Assembly (NCBI GenBank): GCA_947177825.1
Contig: CAMWWA010000028.1
Coordinates: forward strand, 1-11,062
DNA: 11,062 nt
Reading direction: 5' to 3'
DNA from: an uncultured Clostridia bacterium
GTDB taxonomy: Bacteria > Bacillota > Clostridia > Christensenellales > Borkfalkiaceae
Position 1 is the first letter of the stretch, and each line of letters opens with the position of its first letter. Below the pieces are notes generated by a model. That model was not told the DNA's origin, searched no databases, and saw nothing but the letters and a program-made list of their open reading frames with translations. The position numbers and the translations under genes were made by a program. Of this stretch, positions 1 to 5,886 are shown in pieces.

Positions 1-465
1 CGTGTAAACTCCGTTTTTAAAGCTTTCGGCGGTATCGCTGAAAGACGTTAAAACTTTCTCGGACTTGCCTGCTATAATCTTGTTTGCAAGACCGGCTGTC
101 AGGTCGGATTCGTGAGTTATGACCGGTATGCCCAGTTTACTTGCCGCCAGAGCGGGAGGAAGCGAAGCGTATCCGCCCTTGCAGAACAGCAAATCGGGGC
201 GGATTTTATTTAAAATATTTTTGCATTGCTTTACGCTTTTGGCAAGTTTAAACGGTATGGCGAGGTTGCACAATATTTTTCCCCTGACCAGTTTAACGCC
301 TTCGAATTCCGAAAAAGGAACTCCGAAGCTTCTGCAAATATTTTTTTCGATTCCGTTCGTGCCGATATAGGAAATATCGTATTTGTCGCGCAAAATTTCG
401 TAAATGGCAATATTGGGCATAACGTGCCCGGCGCTTCCGCCGCCGCAAAACATAATCTTTTTCAT
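1..465 (-). CDS. murG: MurG, lipid II-forming N-acetylglucosaminyltransferase (N-terminal part, cut by window edge)
   Basis: This gene adds GlcNAc from UDP-GlcNAc to undecaprenyl-PP-MurNAc-pentapeptide (lipid I) to make lipid II, on the cytoplasmic face of the membrane. The 155 visible codons start at ATG 465-463 and run off the left edge without a stop; a full MurG is about 360 aa. Visible MurG motifs are the Gly-rich N-terminal loop CGGGSAGHVMPN (residues about 7-18), KGGYASLPPALAA in the middle, and HESDLTAGLANK, which matches the HES(D/N)xxxGLANK acceptor/membrane-side motif. The GxAGHVxPN variant is typical of clostridial MurG. No clear Shine-Dalgarno precedes the ATG, and no promoter was convincing. 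The gene upstream is divergent, so murG is the first gene of its transcript here rather than embedded after mraY/murD/ftsW. Recognition is by motif, with high certainty. Confidence 0.93.
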   Translation of the reverse strand, partial: MKKIMFCGGGSAGHVMPNIAIYEILRDKYDISYIGTNGIEKNICRSFGVPFSEFEGVKLVRGKILCNLAIPFKLAKSVKQCKNILNKIRPDLLFCKGGYASLPPALAASKLGIPVITHESDLTAGLANKIIAGKSEKVLTSFSDTAESFKNGVYT

Positions 466-558
466 CGCAATAATATATTGATTTTTGTCGGTTTTTATGT
501 ATATATAGCGAATCGCGGCGAAACGCTAATATAAAATGTTGAAAAGGATAAACTGTAT

Positions 559-587
559 TTGACAAAACCGCCCGTTGGTGGTAAAAT
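559..587 (+). promoter_or_regulatory. Sigma-A promoter of the 595-945 gene
   Basis: TTGACA (559-564), a 17-bp spacer and TAAAAT (582-587) form a near-consensus promoter. The predicted +1 is about 594-595, which is the A of the ATG at 595 or one base before it. Confidence 0.75.
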
Positions 588-594
588 TCAAAGT

Positions 595-945
595 ATGAAA
601 CCCGAGTACATTTTGCTAATCTGTGCAGGCGGCGTATTTTTATCGCTTTTATTGATATATTCGCTTGTCGCACTCGAAAGGGCGAAGAGCGATAAGAAAA
701 ATAAGGAAAAACTTCATAAGTCGTATTCCGAAGAGAATTTATGCAAAATGGAGTATGACGTCGCTTTTTACGACAAGAATTTCAAGTTCAACAGCAACCG
801 TGAAACCGAGAGGCAGGTTACGATAGACGATTTACTTGTCGAAAATTCGGGCAACGAAATCAAAACTTCCGACGCCGCGGTGTTCACTCAAATCGAGGAC
901 GAGGGAGTAGAGGAAATAGTGGGTACTTATAAGCCCGAAAACTGA
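595..945 (+). CDS. Small single-pass membrane protein of unknown function
   Basis: A 116-aa protein not recognised as a known family. Residues 6-27 form one hydrophobic segment (ILLICAGGVFLSLLLIYSL...) followed directly by a basic, Lys-rich stretch (ERAKSDKKNKEK). This predicts an N-terminal anchor with the acidic remainder in the cytoplasm by the positive-inside rule. The tail is rich in Glu/Asp and has no visible enzymatic motif. I chose ATG 595 because the only longer start, TTG 559, lies inside the -35 box of the promoter. There is no proper Shine-Dalgarno: GGTGG at 577-581 is 13 nt from the ATG and would be upstream of the predicted transcript start. It is divergent from murG and followed by a terminator. 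A link to envelope biogenesis is only suggested by the neighbour. Confidence 0.72.
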   Translation: MKPEYILLICAGGVFLSLLLIYSLVALERAKSDKKNKEKLHKSYSEENLCKMEYDVAFYDKNFKFNSNRETERQVTIDDLLVENSGNEIKTSDAAVFTQIEDEGVEEIVGTYKPEN

Positions 946-960
946 TAATTGAAAATTCAA

Positions 961-994
961 AGCCGTTGGTTTACGCCAACGGCTCTTTTGCTTT
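961..994 (+). terminator. Rho-independent terminator, possibly bidirectional
   Basis: A perfect 9-bp stem (AGCCGTTGG at 961-969 with CCAACGGCT at 976-984), a 6-nt loop and then a T-rich tail CTTTTGCTTT. It sits between the convergent ends of the 595-945 gene and the minus-strand gene ending at 995. On the minus strand the stem is followed by TTGAATTTTC, so it may serve both. Confidence 0.8.
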
Positions 995-1405
995 CTATGA
1001 GGCGAATACCATAACGAGAGGTTTGCCGAGCAGCGGCATACTAATCGTAAATTTGCCGTTTTCAATCTTTGTCGACTGCTTGAACTTGAAACCGAGAATA
1101 CCGACTTCGGCTTCGAACTTTTGCGTTTCGTCGTTGTATTCATAGTCGCAGACGTAAACTTTCCTTTTGCCGTTTTTCTTCTTATAGCTTACTTCCAATT
1201 CTTTATCGTCTAAAATCGTAATTTTCAGGTAATCGTATTTTTCAAGTAAGTCCTCGTCGCCGAAACGCGCAAAATTGCATTCGTAAGTTGTTATATAAGG
1301 TTTCGTAAGCGACTTGACGGAAGAATTTGCGTCAAACGTAAAGGCGCATAGACACATACAGGCGGTTATGGCAAGTAAAATTATTGCGCAAAGTTTCTTT
1401 TTCAT
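995..1405 (-). CDS. Putative small lipoprotein, unknown function
   Basis: A 136-aa secreted protein starting MKKKLCAIILLAITAC. It has a short basic n-region, a hydrophobic core at residues 5-15 and a lipobox-like ITAC with Cys16 as the candidate lipidated residue. Two further Cys (18 and 20) follow closely. The mature part looks beta-rich (YLKITILDDKELEVSY, KRKVYVCDYEY, KFTISMPLL), resembling small lipocalin-like barrels, but I do not recognise a family. ATG 1405 was chosen over an in-frame ATG at 1453 because the longer start lies inside the aldolase terminator hairpin and would bury the signal peptide. No clear Shine-Dalgarno or promoter is seen; transcription may come from aldolase read-through. 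It is convergent with the 595-945 gene. Confidence 0.72.
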   Translation of the reverse strand: MKKKLCAIILLAITACMCLCAFTFDANSSVKSLTKPYITTYECNFARFGDEDLLEKYDYLKITILDDKELEVSYKKKNGKRKVYVCDYEYNDETQKFEAEVGILGFKFKQSTKIENGKFTISMPLLGKPLVMVFAS

Positions 1406-1432
1406 ACAGCAAGAGTATGTGCAACTTGAAAT

Positions 1433-1473
1433 AAAAAAATCAGCCTCCGGCAATTTTTCGCATTACCGGAGGC
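1433..1473 (-). terminator. Rho-independent terminator of the aldolase gene
   Basis: Read on the minus strand, GCCTCCGGTAA (1473-1463) pairs with TTGCCGGAGGC (1453-1443), an 11-bp stem with one G-T pair. It is followed by TG and then ATTTTTTTAT. It lies about 20 nt past the aldolase stop. Confidence 0.85.
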
Positions 1474-1493
1474 TTTGACTTATTAAAATTTAT

Positions 1494-2360
1494 TTACGCT
1501 TTGCCTATGCAGCCGAAGATTTCCATCTTCTCTTTAACCGTTTCCTTGATTGCCGCACAGCCGTCTGCAAGCAGCTTTCTGGGGTCGAAGCCCTTGCCCT
1601 GCAAGTCTTTGCCCGCTTCGATATACTTTCTGGTTGCCGCCTGGAAAGCAAGCTGGCATTCGGTGTTTACGTTGATTTTCGCAACGCCTAGAGAAATTGC
1701 CTTTTTAATCATATCGGTGGGGATACCCGTGCCGCCGTGGAGGACGAGGGGCATATCGCCGACTTTAGCCTTTACAGCCGCAAGCGTTTCAAAACTCAGA
1801 CCTTCCCAGTTAGCGGGGTACTTGCCGTGTATATTGCCTATGCCTGCGGCGAGCATGGTCACGCCCAGGTCTGCAATCTTCTTGCACTCGTCGGGGTCTG
1901 CACATTCGCCTTTGCCCACAACGCCGTCTTCTTCACCGCCGATTGCGCCGACTTCCGCTTCGAGCGACAGTCCAAGCTGCTTGGTTACGGCAACGAGCTC
2001 TTTAGTCTTAGCAATGTTTTCTTCTATGGGCAGGTGGGAGCCGTCGAACATAATGGAGGAGAAGCCCGCCTTTATGCATTTATAGCAGCCGTCGTACGTG
2101 CCGTGGTCGAGGTGGAGCGCAACGGGTACGGTAATTTTCAATTCCTCTATCATGGCTTTAACCATGTCCGCAACCGTCTTGAAACCCGTCATATATTTTC
2201 CCGCACCCTCGGAAACGCCGAGAATAACGGGAGCGTTAAGCTCCTGAGCAGTCTGCAAAATGGACTTCGTCCATTCCAGATTGTTTATGTTGAACTGTCC
2301 GACCGCATATTTTCCGTCCCTTGCTTTTTCAAGCATTTCTTTTGCCGATACCAACGCCAT
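1494..2360 (-). CDS. fba: Class II fructose-1,6-bisphosphate aldolase
   Basis: A zinc-dependent cytoplasmic enzyme that interconverts fructose-1,6-bisphosphate with dihydroxyacetone phosphate and glyceraldehyde-3-phosphate. The 288-aa length is normal for the short class II (FbaA/GatY-like) group. Key residues are visible: catalytic Asp85 and zinc ligand His86 in HLDHG; LEAEVGAIGGEEDG with Glu134/Glu136; zinc ligand His178 in GIGNIHGKYP; and zinc ligand His208 in VLHGGTGIP followed by KINVNTE, the phosphate-binding strand. The start ATG is preceded by GGAGGT (complement of 2366-2371) at good spacing, and by a promoter at 2410-2438. It is divergent from gap, whose enzyme consumes one aldolase product. 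It ends with its own terminator. FbaA versus a tagatose-bisphosphate aldolase cannot be wholly excluded by eye, but the gap context favours glycolysis. Confidence 0.96.
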   Translation of the reverse strand: MALVSAKEMLEKARDGKYAVGQFNINNLEWTKSILQTAQELNAPVILGVSEGAGKYMTGFKTVADMVKAMIEELKITVPVALHLDHGTYDGCYKCIKAGFSSIMFDGSHLPIEENIAKTKELVAVTKQLGLSLEAEVGAIGGEEDGVVGKGECADPDECKKIADLGVTMLAAGIGNIHGKYPANWEGLSFETLAAVKAKVGDMPLVLHGGTGIPTDMIKKAISLGVAKINVNTECQLAFQAATRKYIEAGKDLQGKGFDPRKLLADGCAAIKETVKEKMEIFGCIGKA

Positions 2361-2409
2361 AGAGAACCTCCGAATATCATAAATTAAGGTAAAATAATTA
2401 CCATATTTA

Positions 2410-2438
2410 AGTATAATTCATTACGTCACAAATTTCAA
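2410..2438 (-). promoter_or_regulatory. Sigma-A promoter of fba
   Basis: Read on the minus strand, TTGAAA (2438-2433), a 17-bp spacer and TATACT (2415-2410). The predicted start is about 2403, giving a leader of roughly 43 nt to the ATG at 2360, with the GGAGGT ribosome binding site inside it. Confidence 0.75.
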
Positions 2439-2492
2439 GTATATTTTGAAAAATAACCATAAAAAAATACTTGCGCTAAGTTTGATATTTTG

Positions 2493-2521
2493 TTGACTTG
2501 AAGTAAGTAATTTGCTATAAT
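2493..2521 (+). promoter_or_regulatory. Extended -10 sigma-A promoter of gap
   Basis: TTGACT (2493-2498), a 17-bp spacer and a perfect TATAAT (2516-2521), with TG one base upstream of the -10 (extended -10). The predicted start is about 2528. Such a strong promoter fits a highly expressed glycolytic gene. Confidence 0.88.
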
Positions 2522-2560
2522 GGCAACGCTGGCAATCGATTGAAGTAAAGGCGGTTGCCG
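2521..2560 (+). promoter_or_regulatory. Repeat and hairpin in the gap 5' leader
   Basis: Two tandem TGGCAA units (2521-2526 and 2530-2535, 9-nt period) can each pair with the single downstream GGTTGCC (2553-2559). The second gives the better stem, GGCAATCG (2531-2538) with CGGTTGCC (2552-2559), 8 bp including one G-T. A 10-bp palindrome CAATCGATTG (2533-2542) overlaps it. It could be an mRNA-stabilising hairpin, an operator, or chance. Confidence 0.35.
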
Positions 2561-2599
2561 ATAACACAGGTAATATTTTTTATTCGGAGGAATATATTT

Positions 2600-3616
2600 A
2601 TGGCTAATGTAAAAGTTGCTATCAACGGTTTCGGTCGTATCGGCCGTCTTGCGTTTAGGCAGATGTTTGATGCGGAAGGATATGAAATCGTAGCTATCAA
2701 CGATTTGACAAGCCCCAAGATGCTTGCTCACCTGTTAAAGTACGATTCCGCTCAGGGCAGATACAAGTATGCGGAAACCGTAGTTGCCGGTGAAGACAGC
2801 ATAACCGTAAACGGCAAGACCATTAAGATTTATGCCGAGAAGGACGCTGCTAATCTTCCCTGGGGAACGATTGGCGTAGACGTAGTTTTGGAGTGCACGG
2901 GCTTCTATTGCTCCAAGGAAAAGGCTTCCGCGCACATCACCGCCGGCGCTAAAAAGTGCGTCATCTCCGCACCCGCAGGCAACGACCTGCCCACCGTCGT
3001 TTACAGCGTAAACGAAGATACTTTAAAGGCAAGCGATACGGTCATTTCCGCAGCAAGCTGCACCACCAACTGCCTTGCGCCTATGGCTGCAACCCTCAAC
3101 AAGCTCTGCAAAATCAAGAAGGGCTATATGACGACCATTCACGCATACACCGGCGACCAGATGGTTCTTGACGGACCTCACCGCAAGGGCGACCTCAGAA
3201 GAGCAAGAGCGGCTGCCGTAAACATCGTTCCCAACTCCACGGGTGCGGCAAAGGCAATCGGTTTGGTTATTCCCGAACTCAACGGCGTTCTCGACGGTTG
3301 CGCACAGCGCGTTCCCGTACCCACCGGTTCGCTTACCCAGCTTATCGCGGTTTGCGAAGGCGAAGTTGACGCTCAGAGCGTAAACGCTGCAATGAAGGCG
3401 GCTTCCAGCGCTTCCTACGGCTACACCGAGGACGAAGTGGTTTCCAGCGATATCATCGGTATCACCTACGGTTCGCTTTTCGACGCTACCCAGACCAAGT
3501 GCATGCCTCTCGGCGACGGTACGACCCTCGTAAAGGTAGTATCCTGGTACGATAACGAAAATTCTTACACTTCCCAGATGGTAAGAACGATTAAGTACTT
3601 CGCAGAGTTGAAGTAA
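2600..3616 (+). CDS. gap: Glyceraldehyde-3-phosphate dehydrogenase, type I
   Basis: A cytoplasmic glycolytic enzyme that oxidises and phosphorylates glyceraldehyde-3-phosphate to 1,3-bisphosphoglycerate with NAD reduction. It is 338 aa, the usual length. The Rossmann loop NGFGRIGR is at residues 9-16. Asn34-Asp35 at the end of strand 2 suggests NAD rather than NADP preference. The active-site [10 protein letters not shown] carries catalytic Cys154, and His181 lies in [27 protein letters not shown] forms the phosphate-binding region and SWYDNE is near the C-terminus. ATG 2600 was chosen because GGAGG (2586-2590) sits 9 nt upstream and the protein then begins with the family's [16 protein letters not shown]; an in-frame ATG at 2555 would add an unrelated extension. 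It is monocistronic between its promoter and terminator and divergent from fba. Confidence 0.97.
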   Translation: MANVKVAINGFGRIGRLAFRQMFDAEGYEIVAINDLTSPKMLAHLLKYDSAQGRYKYAETVVAGEDSITVNGKTIKIYAEKDAANLPWGTIGVDVVLECTGFYCSKEKASAHITAGAKKCVISAPAGNDLPTVVYSVNEDTLKASDTVISAASCTTNCLAPMAATLNKLCKIKKGYMTTIHAYTGDQMVLDGPHRKGDLRRARAAAVNIVPNSTGAAKAIGLVIPELNGVLDGCAQRVPVPTGSLTQLIAVCEGEVDAQSVNAAMKAASSASYGYTEDEVVSSDIIGITYGSLFDATQTKCMPLGDGTTLVKVVSWYDNENSYTSQMVRTIKYFAELK

Positions 3617-3634
3617 TTTAAAATCAACTATAAG

Positions 3635-3667
3635 GCGGCTTCCGTTTAGGCGGAAGCCGCTTTTTTT
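3635..3667 (+). terminator. Rho-independent terminator of gap
   Basis: A perfect 10-bp stem (GCGGCTTCCG at 3635-3644 with CGGAAGCCGC at 3651-3660), loop TTTAGG, then seven T (3661-3667). Confidence 0.95.
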
Positions 3668-3694
3668 GCCGCTTACAAAAAATTAATGATTATG

Positions 3695-3723
3695 TTGACA
3701 ATAGTCGGATAATGCCTTATAAT
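3695..3723 (+). promoter_or_regulatory. Consensus sigma-A promoter of the 3764-5169 unit
   Basis: Perfect TTGACA (3695-3700), a 17-bp spacer and perfect TATAAT (3718-3723). The predicted start is about 3730, leaving a 34-nt leader with CGGGAG (3751-3756) before the ATG at 3764. Confidence 0.9.
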
Positions 3724-3763
3724 GTCAGTTAATGACAAATAAATATTATTCGGGAGAATAAAA

Positions 3764-4276
3764 ATGGAAGAATCAAACGTTCAGTACAAAGAATTACTTA
3801 TTTTGAACAACAGGCTTTTGATGCTGGAAAATCTGGTTATCGAATATAAAAACGACGTTAAGGCGTTAAAGATTTGCTCTAACCTGGTTAAAAAGGAAGC
3901 AAAGGCTGTAAAGAACTCCAAGATTCCCGTAGCCGACGGCGATTTGAATTCGGTTCAAGGAAGATACGCCGACTTCGTTGCGGTAATATCCGGACTTATC
4001 AAAGCCAAAAAGGTGGAGGCTCTCAACAAAGCGGTTGCCGACCTCATCGACGTTAAGGCGATGACCGAAGAGGAAATTAAGGCTCTTGAAGAAAAGCTTA
4101 ATCCCGCGCCCGCAGCTGAAGAAAAGCCCAAGCTTGCCGAAACTATCGGAAATGCGGCTCAGAAGCTTGCAAAGAAAATAGAAGCAGGCGCGCAGAAGCT
4201 CGGCACTTCGCTTAGCGAAGCTGTAAACGAGCAGGTTGACGAAATAAAAAAAGCTTTCGCCGGAGACGAAAAGTAA
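3764..4276 (+). CDS. Helical/coiled-coil protein of unknown function, possible frameshift donor
   Basis: A 170-aa soluble protein with no recognised family. It is almost entirely predicted helical and charged. Residues about 1-110 form Leu/Lys/Glu-rich helices, a Pro/Ala linker (NPAPAAEEKPK) lies near 113-123, and residues about 124-165 form an amphipathic Ala/Lys repeat-like helix resembling membrane- or lipid-surface-binding helices. The start ATG 3764 has GGGAG 7 nt upstream and a consensus promoter. Its last seven codons and stop (TAA 4274-4276) overlap the patatin frame, which is in -1 phase. An in-phase A_AAA_AAA heptamer at 4246-4252 could send ribosomes into that frame. In that case this protein would be both a free 170-aa product and the N-terminal domain of a 468-aa fusion. 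Confidence 0.82.
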   Translation: MEESNVQYKELLILNNRLLMLENLVIEYKNDVKALKICSNLVKKEAKAVKNSKIPVADGDLNSVQGRYADFVAVISGLIKAKKVEALNKAVADLIDVKAMTEEEIKALEEKLNPAPAAEEKPKLAETIGNAAQKLAKKIEAGAQKLGTSLSEAVNEQVDEIKKAFAGDEK

Positions 4277-4300
4277 AAATAGGGATAGCGTTCTCCGGCG
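4246..4300 (+). promoter_or_regulatory. Candidate programmed -1 ribosomal frameshift signal
   Basis: In the frame of the upstream gene the codons are ATA AAA AAA GCT, so the seven A at 4246-4252 form an A_AAA_AAA slippery heptamer in correct phase, followed by G. A 5-nt spacer (GCTTT, 4253-4257) leads to a 9-bp stem, CGCCGGAGA (4258-4266) with TCTCCGGCG (4292-4300), with a 25-nt loop that holds the zero-frame stop. AGG at 4233-4235 lies about 10 nt upstream of the heptamer, similar to the stimulatory Shine-Dalgarno-like site in dnaX-type signals. The -1 frame is open only from 4240 (TGA at 4237-4239), so the heptamer lies inside the only 35-nt window where a shift could work. Confidence 0.6.
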
Positions 4301-5169
4301 GCATAAGCAATTGCGCCTATCAGGTCGGATTTACGAAAGCTCTGTTAAATTACGTTTCCCGTGACGAAATAAAGCTGTTGTCCGCCTCGTCGGGCGGCAT
4401 ATTTACGGCTTACGCTCTTTCGGCAAACAAGCTTGAATATATAGAACAGTTATACGAAAACGTCGATATTTCCAAAAAGGCGGAGCTGTTTTATAAGGTA
4501 TTCGCGAAGGGACTGCTTGCCGATTACATAGACGCCGTTTCGGGCGATAACGATAACCTTGAAATACCCACGTGTTTCACGGTCTGTTATATACCGCTCT
4601 ATTCTGTCAGGTATTATTGGATAAACGGCAGTTACAGCAGGATATGGGAGCGCTATTTAAAAGCAGCCGTAAATTATCCCCTTTTAAAATTTTTGCCGTC
4701 GTTTATCAACGGCAGGTTTGCTATAGACGGAGGTGCGGCGGATAATATTCCGCTGTATCCGCTTTTAAAGCAGTCGCGCCCTTTGCCTGCGGATGAGGAG
4801 CTGGATTTGATATTCGTGCTCCATTTCGACGCCCGATACGATTACAGAAAGGACTTTAAAACGGATATTCCTATAGTCGATTTGGACTTGTCTATTTGCA
4901 ACGGCTTTTCAAAGGCGCATTACGATTATTCAAAAAATACAATATCGCAGCGCATAGAAATGTCGTATAAATACGGGGAGAAGATAGCTTCGCGCTTGTT
5001 TTCCGCCGACCACACCAAAGAGGAATATCAGCAAATTGCCAATGAAATTTTCGTTGAAGAGCATACGCTCCGTCAGCAGAATTTCTCGCTTGACCGTCTG
5101 GTTTCGTTTTTGAACGTGGCGGGCAGAACTTTCCGTAACGACACGCGTTGTGTCAAAAAGCTATTTTAA
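4252..5169 (+). CDS. Patatin-like phospholipase, no canonical start; probably expressed by -1 frameshift
   Basis: This is a patatin-fold serine acyl hydrolase acting on lipid acyl esters with a Ser-Asp dyad. Numbering from the GTA codon at 4273 (residue 1), the oxyanion-hole segment is FSGGISNCAYQVG at residues 7-19. The nucleophile elbow is SASSGG with Ser39 as nucleophile; the usual first Gly of GxSxG is Ser. The catalytic Asp is Asp152 in AIDGGAADNIPLYPLL, matching the family DG(G/A) motif. The frame has no ATG, GTG or TTG between the TGA at 4237 and a TTG at 4378, and starting at 4378 would delete the oxyanion hole. The listed start is the first -1-frame codon after the slippery heptamer. 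Alternatives are a rare start (ATA 4279 or GTA 4273, with GGAG at 4262-4265), a degraded start, or a homopolymer sequencing error. Confidence is high for the family and moderate for the expression mode. Confidence 0.82.
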   Translation, partial: SFRRRRKVKIGIAFSGGISNCAYQVGFTKALLNYVSRDEIKLLSASSGGIFTAYALSANKLEYIEQLYENVDISKKAELFYKVFAKGLLADYIDAVSGDNDNLEIPTCFTVCYIPLYSVRYYWINGSYSRIWERYLKAAVNYPLLKFLPSFINGRFAIDGGAADNIPLYPLLKQSRPLPADEELDLIFVLHFDARYDYRKDFKTDIPIVDLDLSICNGFSKAHYDYSKNTISQRIEMSYKYGEKIASRLFSADHTKEEYQQIANEIFVEEHTLRQQNFSLDRLVSFLNVAGRTFRNDTRCVKKLF

Positions 5170-5180
5170 AACTGAATTTA

Positions 5181-5216
5181 ACGCCCGTCCGCAAGACTGC
5201 GGACGGGCGTTTTTTT
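5181..5216 (+). terminator. Rho-independent terminator after the patatin gene
   Basis: A perfect 12-bp stem (ACGCCCGTCCGC at 5181-5192 with GCGGACGGGCGT at 5199-5210), loop AAGACT, then a T-run to 5216. Confidence 0.95.
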
Positions 5217-5237
5217 ATAAAAATTCCGTTTCGATAC

Positions 5238-5266
5238 TTGACAAACGCCTTTGAAGTATATAAAAT
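5238..5266 (+). promoter_or_regulatory. Sigma-A promoter of the tetR-ABC operon
   Basis: TTGACA (5238-5243), a 17-bp spacer and TAAAAT (5261-5266). The predicted start is about 5273, with a leader of 38 nt containing GGAGAGG (5301-5307) before the ATG at 5311. Confidence 0.85.
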
Positions 5267-5272
5267 AGTAAT

Positions 5273-5284
5273 TGTTATATAACA
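5273..5284 (+). promoter_or_regulatory. Probable TetR operator palindrome
   Basis: TGTTATATAACA is a perfect 12-bp palindrome beginning at the predicted transcription start. A further TTGTTAT half-site lies at 5286-5292, repeating 5272-5278. Its position just upstream of a TetR-family gene is that expected for autorepression. That this protein binds it is inference. Confidence 0.5.
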
Positions 5285-5310
5285 CTTGTTATTTAATAAA
5301 GGAGAGGTTA

Positions 5311-5886
5311 ATGCCGCCCAAAGTCAAATTTTCCAAAGAGCAGATAGTTTTTGCCGCCCTGGACATCGTAAGGGAGCAGGGGATTGCTGCGCTTACGGCG
5401 CGTGCCGTTGCCGATAAGCTTAATTGTTCGGTCGCTCCGGTGTTTTCGGTATTCGAAAATATGGACGAATTGCGTGAAGAAGTTATCCGGCAGGCAAAAA
5501 CCGTTTACGACGGCTATATCGAAGAGGGCTTGAAGCAGGTACTGCCCTTTAAAGGCGTGGGCTTAAAGTATATAGAATTTGCAAAAAAAGAGCCCAATTT
5601 ATTCCGCGTGCTCTTTATGTCCGATTATTCCTTCGGGCTGGATAAATTCATGCTGCTTGACAAAAACAATGCGGCAATAGTCAGCGCGCTTATGAACTCG
5701 TGGTCGGTGGATAAAAAAACGGCAGTCGCGCTGCATCAGGACATAATGATTTATACTCACGGTATCGCCGTCATGTGCGCTACCAAATCGTGCGATTTTT
5801 CGGACGAAGAGATAAGCGAGCGGCTTACCTTTGCGTTTATGAGTATGTTGAAGCAAGTTAAAGAGGTAAAAAATGATAAGAATTGA
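5311..5886 (+). CDS. TetR/AcrR-family transcriptional regulator
   Basis: A 191-aa DNA-binding repressor, the usual TetR size. Residues about 8-54 form the TetR N-terminal domain. The helix-turn-helix is at about 29-48 (LTARAVADKLNCSVAPVFSV) and is followed by FENMDELREEVI, the typical post-HTH helix. The C-terminal residues 60-185 are helical and should form the dimer and ligand domain; the ligand is not deducible. ATG 5311 follows GGAGAGG at short spacing; a longer frame from TTG 5272 would start within the promoter region and is rejected. The 3' end overlaps the ABC ATPase by 14 nt (5873-5886), implying translational coupling. The palindrome at 5273-5284 suggests it represses this operon until an inducer, perhaps the transporter's substrate, is present. 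Confidence 0.9.
   Translation: MPPKVKFSKEQIVFAALDIVREQGIAALTARAVADKLNCSVAPVFSVFENMDELREEVIRQAKTVYDGYIEEGLKQVLPFKGVGLKYIEFAKKEPNLFRVLFMSDYSFGLDKFMLLDKNNAAIVSALMNSWSVDKKTAVALHQDIMIYTHGIAVMCATKSCDFSDEEISERLTFAFMSMLKQVKEVKNDKN

Noticed and set aside
559..594. TTG start at 559 extending the 595-945 gene
   Set aside because: The TTG is part of a -35 box (TTGACA) with a well-spaced -10, so the extension would not be transcribed; it also adds a non-hydrophobic extension before the membrane anchor.
1406..1453. ATG at 1453 extending the small lipoprotein
   Set aside because: It lies in the aldolase terminator hairpin and would put 16 residues in front of a good signal peptide.
1737..2387. Long plus-strand reading frame opposite fba
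   Set aside because: It is a shadow of the aldolase gene: no family motifs, no ribosome binding site, and it spans the fba promoter-proximal region.
2555..2599. Upstream in-frame ATG for gap
   Set aside because: The ATG at 2600 has an ideal GGAGG and gives the conserved GAPDH N-terminus; the extension overlaps the leader hairpin.
4378..4380. TTG as the start of the patatin gene
   Set aside because: It would remove the first strand and oxyanion hole (SGGISNCAYQVG), which are encoded in frame just upstream, and has no Shine-Dalgarno.
5272..5310. TTG at 5272 as the TetR start
   Set aside because: It falls at the predicted transcription start and in the operator palindrome; ATG 5311 has a strong ribosome binding site.
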